Shown: positions 60,633 through 64,000 of the stretch, one piece after another | How positions within the stretch are numbered: the first letter of the stretch is position 1 | How the letters are laid out: every line of letters starts with the position of its first letter | Assembly: GCA_038749025.1 (NCBI GenBank) | Contig: JBCDIL010000018.1 | Coordinates: 1-64,000 of the forward strand | From: JBCAXA01 sp038749025 | GTDB taxonomy: Bacteria; Pseudomonadota; Gammaproteobacteria; Steroidobacterales; Woeseiaceae | Length of the DNA: 64,000 bases | Direction of reading: 5' to 3' | Notes under the pieces: generated by a model | Database searches by the model: none | Told to the model about the DNA's origin: nothing | Seen by the model: the letters and a program-made list of their open reading frames with translations, nothing else | Position numbers and translations under genes: made by a program

Positions 60633-61973
60633 ATGCTCGACAAAGTCGTCATTGCCAATCGCGGCGAGATCGCCCTGCGCATCCTACGTGCCTGTCGCGA
60701 GATCGGCATTAAGACGGTCGCTGTGCACTCGACCGCCGATAGCAACTTAAAACACGTACTGATGGCCGACGAATCGGTCTGTATCGGTCCGGCACCGTCA
60801 ACGGAAAGCTACCTAAATATGCCGGCAATTATCAGCGCTGCTGAAATTACCGACGCGGTGGCGATCCATCCCGGCTACGGGTTCTTGTCGGAGAACGCAG
60901 ACTTCGCGGAGCGAGTCGAACAGTCCGGCTTTACCTTTGTCGGGCCACGCGCCGATTCGATCCGCATCATGGGCGACAAAGTCGCAGCGATCGCTACGAT
61001 GAAAAAAGCGGGCGTACCGACCGTTCCCGGTTCCGACGGCCCGCTAACAGACGACAAAGAGCGCAACCTCGCGATGGCACGTGAGATCGGCTACCCGGTC
61101 ATTATCAAGGCCGCCGGAGGTGGTGGTGGTCGCGGTATGCGTGTCGTCCAAACCGAAGGGTCACTGATCAACGCGATCGCTGTTACGCAAGCCGAAGCCG
61201 GCGCCGCTTTCGGTAACCCGGTCGTGTACATGGAAAAGTTCCTTGAGAAGCCGCGACATATTGAGTTCCAGGTCCTCGCCGATACGCACGGCAACGTTAT
61301 TCACTTAGGTGAGCGCGACTGCTCGATGCAACGACGCCACCAGAAAGTGATCGAGGAAGCACCGGCCCCGGGCATCAGCGACGAAGTGCGGCAGAAGATT
61401 GGCCAACGCTGTGTACAAGCCTGTAAAGAAATCAACTACCGCGGCGCCGGCACCTTCGAGTTTTTGTACGAAGACGGCGAGTTCTACTTCATTGAAATGA
61501 ACACGCGCGTTCAGGTCGAGCATCCGGTGACCGAGATGATCACCGGCATCGATATTGTCAAAGAACAGTTGCGCATCGCTTCTGGCGAGGCGCTGTCTAT
61601 TACCCAAGATGAAGTTCAGATTCGCGGTCACGCAATTGAATGTCGAATCAACGCGGAAGACCCAAAGACGTTCGTCCCGAGTCCAGGTCCCGTTCGGCTT
61701 TGGCATCCGCCAGGTGGGCTCGGCGTGCGTGTCGACAGCCACCTCTATACTGGCTACGTCGTTCCGCCGCACTATGACTCTATGATCGGCAAACTGATCG
61801 TGTCCGCACAGACTCGCGAGGGCGCGATTGCTCGTATCAACAGTGCGTTGTCGGAGATTGTCGTCGAGGGCATTAAGACCAATGTCCCGTTGCATCAAGA
61901 AATCTGTAGTCACGGTGCGTTTCTCGCCGGCGGCACAGATATCCACTACTTGGAAAAGCGCCTCGGTTTGTAG
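60633..61973 (+). CDS. accC: Biotin carboxylase of acetyl-CoA carboxylase
   Basis: 446 residues, the standard length. Motifs: MLDKVVIANRGEIALRILRACRE, the ATP-grasp Gly-rich loop KAAGGGGGRGMRVV, HIEFQVLADTHGNVIHLGERDCSMQRRHQKVIEEAP and EMNTRVQVEHPVTEMITGID. It carboxylates biotin on AccB using ATP and bicarbonate. Confidence 0.99.
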   Translation: MLDKVVIANRGEIALRILRACREIGIKTVAVHSTADSNLKHVLMADESVCIGPAPSTESYLNMPAIISAAEITDAVAIHPGYGFLSENADFAERVEQSGFTFVGPRADSIRIMGDKVAAIATMKKAGVPTVPGSDGPLTDDKERNLAMAREIGYPVIIKAAGGGGGRGMRVVQTEGSLINAIAVTQAEAGAAFGNPVVYMEKFLEKPRHIEFQVLADTHGNVIHLGERDCSMQRRHQKVIEEAPAPGISDEVRQKIGQRCVQACKEINYRGAGTFEFLYEDGEFYFIEMNTRVQVEHPVTEMITGIDIVKEQLRIASGEALSITQDEVQIRGHAIECRINAEDPKTFVPSPGPVRLWHPPGGLGVRVDSHLYTGYVVPPHYDSMIGKLIVSAQTREGAIARINSALSEIVVEGIKTNVPLHQEICSHGAFLAGGTDIHYLEKRLGL

Positions 61974-61988
61974 CGCGCCGGAGCTCCT

Positions 61989-62861
61989 GTGGCCTGGCAG
62001 CAGATACACATTCGCACCGACGACACGGGCGCCAGCCCGTTAGAAGAGCACTGTCTGGCACTCGGCGCCGTGGCGATCACACTCGCGGATCGCGGCGACG
62101 AACCCGTCTTGGAACCTGCGCCTGGTGAGACACCACTATGGAACCAGATCACGCTGACCGCGTTATTTGACGCCGCGGCCGATAGTGACTTGATCGTTGC
62201 AGCCCTCGCCGACAATGGTGTTCGACCGGACGATGTCCGGGTGGAGCGGCTCGCCGAAAGGAACTGGGTCGATGAGTGGCTGCGTGACTTTGAGGCCCGC
62301 GATATTGGTCCGCGTCTGCGTATTGTGGCGAGCCACCAGGTGGAACCACCGGATGAACGCGTTCGTGTCGTCCTGGACCCCGGTCTAGCATTCGGCACCG
62401 GCACGCACACGACGACGGCACTGGTTCTCGAATGGCTACAGCAGGTGGCAGTCGACACTCGAACGGTCCTCGACATGGGTTGCGGCTCGGGTATTCTGGC
62501 GATCGCCGCTCTGAAGTTAGGTGCGAGTCGCGCGGATGGCGTGGATATTGATGCGCAGGCACTAACCGCCACTCATCGCAACGCCGCCATCAATGCCGTT
62601 GCGGAGCGGTTGCGCGTCTTTGCACCGGCCGAGTTGCCGAGCGGCCGTTACGAGGTTGTGGTGGCCAACATTTTGGCGAACACGTTGATGGATATGGCCG
62701 ACGAACTGACCGCAAGAACGGCACCGGGCGGTGCTCTAGCGCTAACCGGCATTCTCGACGCGCAGGCCACGAACGTCGAGCAAGCGTATGCGGGCGCATT
62801 CAACTTAGCACCCACCGTGCGGCGCGACGGCTGGGCGCTTGTCAGCGGGGTACGCCGATGA
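61989..62861 (+). CDS. prmA: Ribosomal protein L11 methyltransferase
   Basis: 290 residues starting at GTG. The N-terminal L11-binding domain (WQQIHIRTDDTGASPLEEHCLALGAVAITLAD) leads to the methyltransferase domain with LDPGLAFGTGTHTTTALVLEWL, VLDMGCGSGILAIAALKLGA (SAM site) and VVANILANTLMDMA (NI(L)A motif). It methylates L11 on several amino groups. Its stop overlaps the start of the next gene (ATGA). Confidence 0.97.
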   Translation: MAWQQIHIRTDDTGASPLEEHCLALGAVAITLADRGDEPVLEPAPGETPLWNQITLTALFDAAADSDLIVAALADNGVRPDDVRVERLAERNWVDEWLRDFEARDIGPRLRIVASHQVEPPDERVRVVLDPGLAFGTGTHTTTALVLEWLQQVAVDTRTVLDMGCGSGILAIAALKLGASRADGVDIDAQALTATHRNAAINAVAERLRVFAPAELPSGRYEVVVANILANTLMDMADELTARTAPGGALALTGILDAQATNVEQAYAGAFNLAPTVRRDGWALVSGVRR

Positions 62862-64000
62862 TTATCGAGGTCAAATGCCCCGCGTGCGGAACCGTATTCG
62901 CGCTCGACAAAACAACGCTGAAGCCGGACGACCCGCGCGTACGCTGCGGTGAATGTCAGACCGTGTTCGAGGTCAACAGCGAAACGATCGAAGAGACGGC
63001 CGAGCGGCCGTTTGCTGAGACAGGCGTCGGCTGGGTCGTTGTTTCATCGCGTGACGCACCGGCAGATGTCGACGACGAAGAGGTCGGCGCCCGCTACGTG
63101 ACAGCGAACGAAGCGGCGTCTTGGGCCGAGCTAGGCGCACCCGGCAACGACGCCGATGTCGACGCAGTCGCTGGTGGCTCGGAGAGCGACGCTGCAACGG
63201 TAACCGACGAACTCGATTCTGCGACCGAGGGCAACACGCGATCAGCTAGCGCTCCGCCGCTGGTTAGCGCTGCCGACCGACCGGTCGGTGACGACCTCGA
63301 CAGTGATACGGACGGCATTGCAGCGGCGGGCGACAACGACGAAGGCGCAGCGCAGGCCGACGACGAACCGCAAAACGAGGAAACGCTGGCATTCGAAGCG
63401 CCGCCACCGCCACCGTTGAGTGTCGTCGACAAACCACCGCCTGCCGGCGACGATTGGCAGGCATTGCTAGCGGAAATCGATACGCTACCCGATTTGGAAG
63501 CGGCCACCGAATTGGACGCTGGCGTTGACGGCGCGCAAGGCGGCGCTGCGCCGACGGCTGATGAGGCCGATATCGATCTGACTGACGGCGACGACGCCCA
63601 TGCGGAGCTTGCGGCAGCCCATGACCACGGCAGGCCAGACGCCAATGAGCCTGCCGATGACGCACTTGCTGGCGTTGGCGAATCGAGTGACATCATCGAC
63701 AGCGGACAGGCCGTCTTAAGCGACGCTGACGATTCATCGGTTGACATTGCAGGCGCTCGCGAAGACGAGACGGGCGACGACGAATTTGTCCTGTCACTCG
63801 ATGTCGATTCGCCATTGGCAGGCGCGGACACCGATGCCGATAGCGACGAGTCAGCGGCCGAGGTACCAAGTGAGCCGGAACAGGACGCCCCGGAACCGAT
63901 CACCGGCTCCGGATTACCGGAACCGAGTGATGAGGAAATCATGCGCGAGTTCACCGTCTCGGCATCTGACTTCCTGCCGGCCGATGACGCCTTCGTTGAA
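62858..64000 (+). CDS. Zinc-ribbon DUF3426-type protein, N-terminal part (cut by window edge)
   Basis: The ATG at 62858 overlaps the prmA stop, and the frame stays open to the end of the window (381 codons). The start MIIEVKCPACGTVFALDKTTLKPDDPRVRCGECQTVFEV is the MJ0042-type zinc ribbon (two CxxC pairs). A long acidic Asp/Ala/Glu-rich low-complexity region of about 340 residues follows, with no folded domain visible. In this position gammaproteobacteria carry a zinc-ribbon/DUF3426 protein, whose membrane helix and DUF3426 part would lie beyond the window. Function unknown. The acidic stretch produces a long Ser/Ala-rich open frame on the other strand, which is not a gene. Confidence 0.88.
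   Translation, partial: MIIEVKCPACGTVFALDKTTLKPDDPRVRCGECQTVFEVNSETIEETAERPFAETGVGWVVVSSRDAPADVDDEEVGARYVTANEAASWAELGAPGNDADVDAVAGGSESDAATVTDELDSATEGNTRSASAPPLVSAADRPVGDDLDSDTDGIAAAGDNDEGAAQADDEPQNEETLAFEAPPPPPLSVVDKPPPAGDDWQALLAEIDTLPDLEAATELDAGVDGAQGGAAPTADEADIDLTDGDDAHAELAAAHDHGRPDANEPADDALAGVGESSDIIDSGQAVLSDADDSSVDIAGAREDETGDDEFVLSLDVDSPLAGADTDADSDESAAEVPSEPEQDAPEPITGSGLPEPSDEEIMREFTVSASDFLPADDAFVE

Noticed and set aside
63094..63954. 286-residue Ser/Ala-rich leftward open frame
   Set aside because: It is the mirror of the acidic GAC/GAT-rich coding stretch of the zinc-ribbon gene; low complexity and no start signal.
1..64000. CRISPR arrays, prophage, insertion sequences, tRNA or rRNA genes
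   Set aside because: No regularly spaced short repeats, integrase, transposase or phage genes were seen, and I could not identify any tRNA or rRNA by eye; a dedicated tRNA search could still find one.

Overview
The window reads as a chromosomal segment of a free-living, probably marine gammaproteobacterium outside the enterics. The evidence is the gene order dsbD-tlpA-like-aroQ-accB-accC-prmA-(DUF3426), which matches the Pseudomonas/Chromatiales-type arrangement, an E. coli-type LexA box, lipoprotein and RND systems of a Gram-negative cell, and REP-like GTGGGAGCGG repeats. Base composition is moderately GC-rich and even. There is no integrase, insertion sequence, CRISPR array, rRNA or tRNA that I can support.

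Left part (1-11.1 kb): two divergent clusters around a 0.9-kb intergenic region. Leftward: a large beta-propeller/CxxCH lipoprotein (HzsA-like), an SH3-beta-barrel protein, a beta-barrel lipoprotein, a small DUF4266 lipoprotein with a Gly/Cys tail, and DUF3570 (cut by the window edge). Rightward: a CxxCH protein of the DUF1588/PSD1 type, a CxxCH-LamG lipoprotein and a DUF1501 protein with a Tat-like signal, closed by a strong terminator. Together they look like one envelope-located, possibly heme-linked system of unknown function; this is the best candidate in the window for an undescribed protein system.

Middle (11.2-42.6 kb): mostly separate housekeeping and accessory genes: a methyltransferase, a haloalkane dehalogenase, an SRPBCC protein, a BASS transporter; a histidine kinase / double-receiver / TonB-domain operon; a beta-CASP nuclease overlapping a sirtuin; a TetR-controlled RND efflux operon with a clear operator; a rhomboid protease, a DMT exporter, MscS; an Arg-rich secreted repeat protein; a LexA-controlled PA0069-like radical SAM protein; a TPR-TonB_C protein; a BepA-like M48 protease; MsrA; an SMP-30-like protein; a Bcr/CflA exporter; an M49-like metallopeptidase; and an SRPBCC-GyrI fusion.

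Right part (42.6-64 kb): isoleucyl-tRNA synthetase of the IleRS2 type (GIHH instead of HIGH), preceded by a complete T-box riboswitch with an ATC (Ile) specifier and a strong terminator. This arrangement is surprising in a gammaproteobacterium and is the strongest single regulatory finding. Then come an S46 dipeptidyl-peptidase, an epoxide hydrolase-like protein, a membrane protein, a FrnE-like protein, MsrPQ, a choice-of-anchor H protein, a 110-bp tandem repeat, groESL under a perfect CIRCE element plus a sigma32-like promoter, a DsbD with a duplicated N-terminal domain, a TlpA-like thioredoxin, and the aroQ-accB-accC-prmA-DUF3426 operon, whose last gene runs off the window.

Recurring themes are envelope redox and repair (DsbD, TlpA, FrnE, MsrA, MsrPQ, CxxCH proteins) and envelope proteolysis (M48, M49-like, S46, rhomboid).
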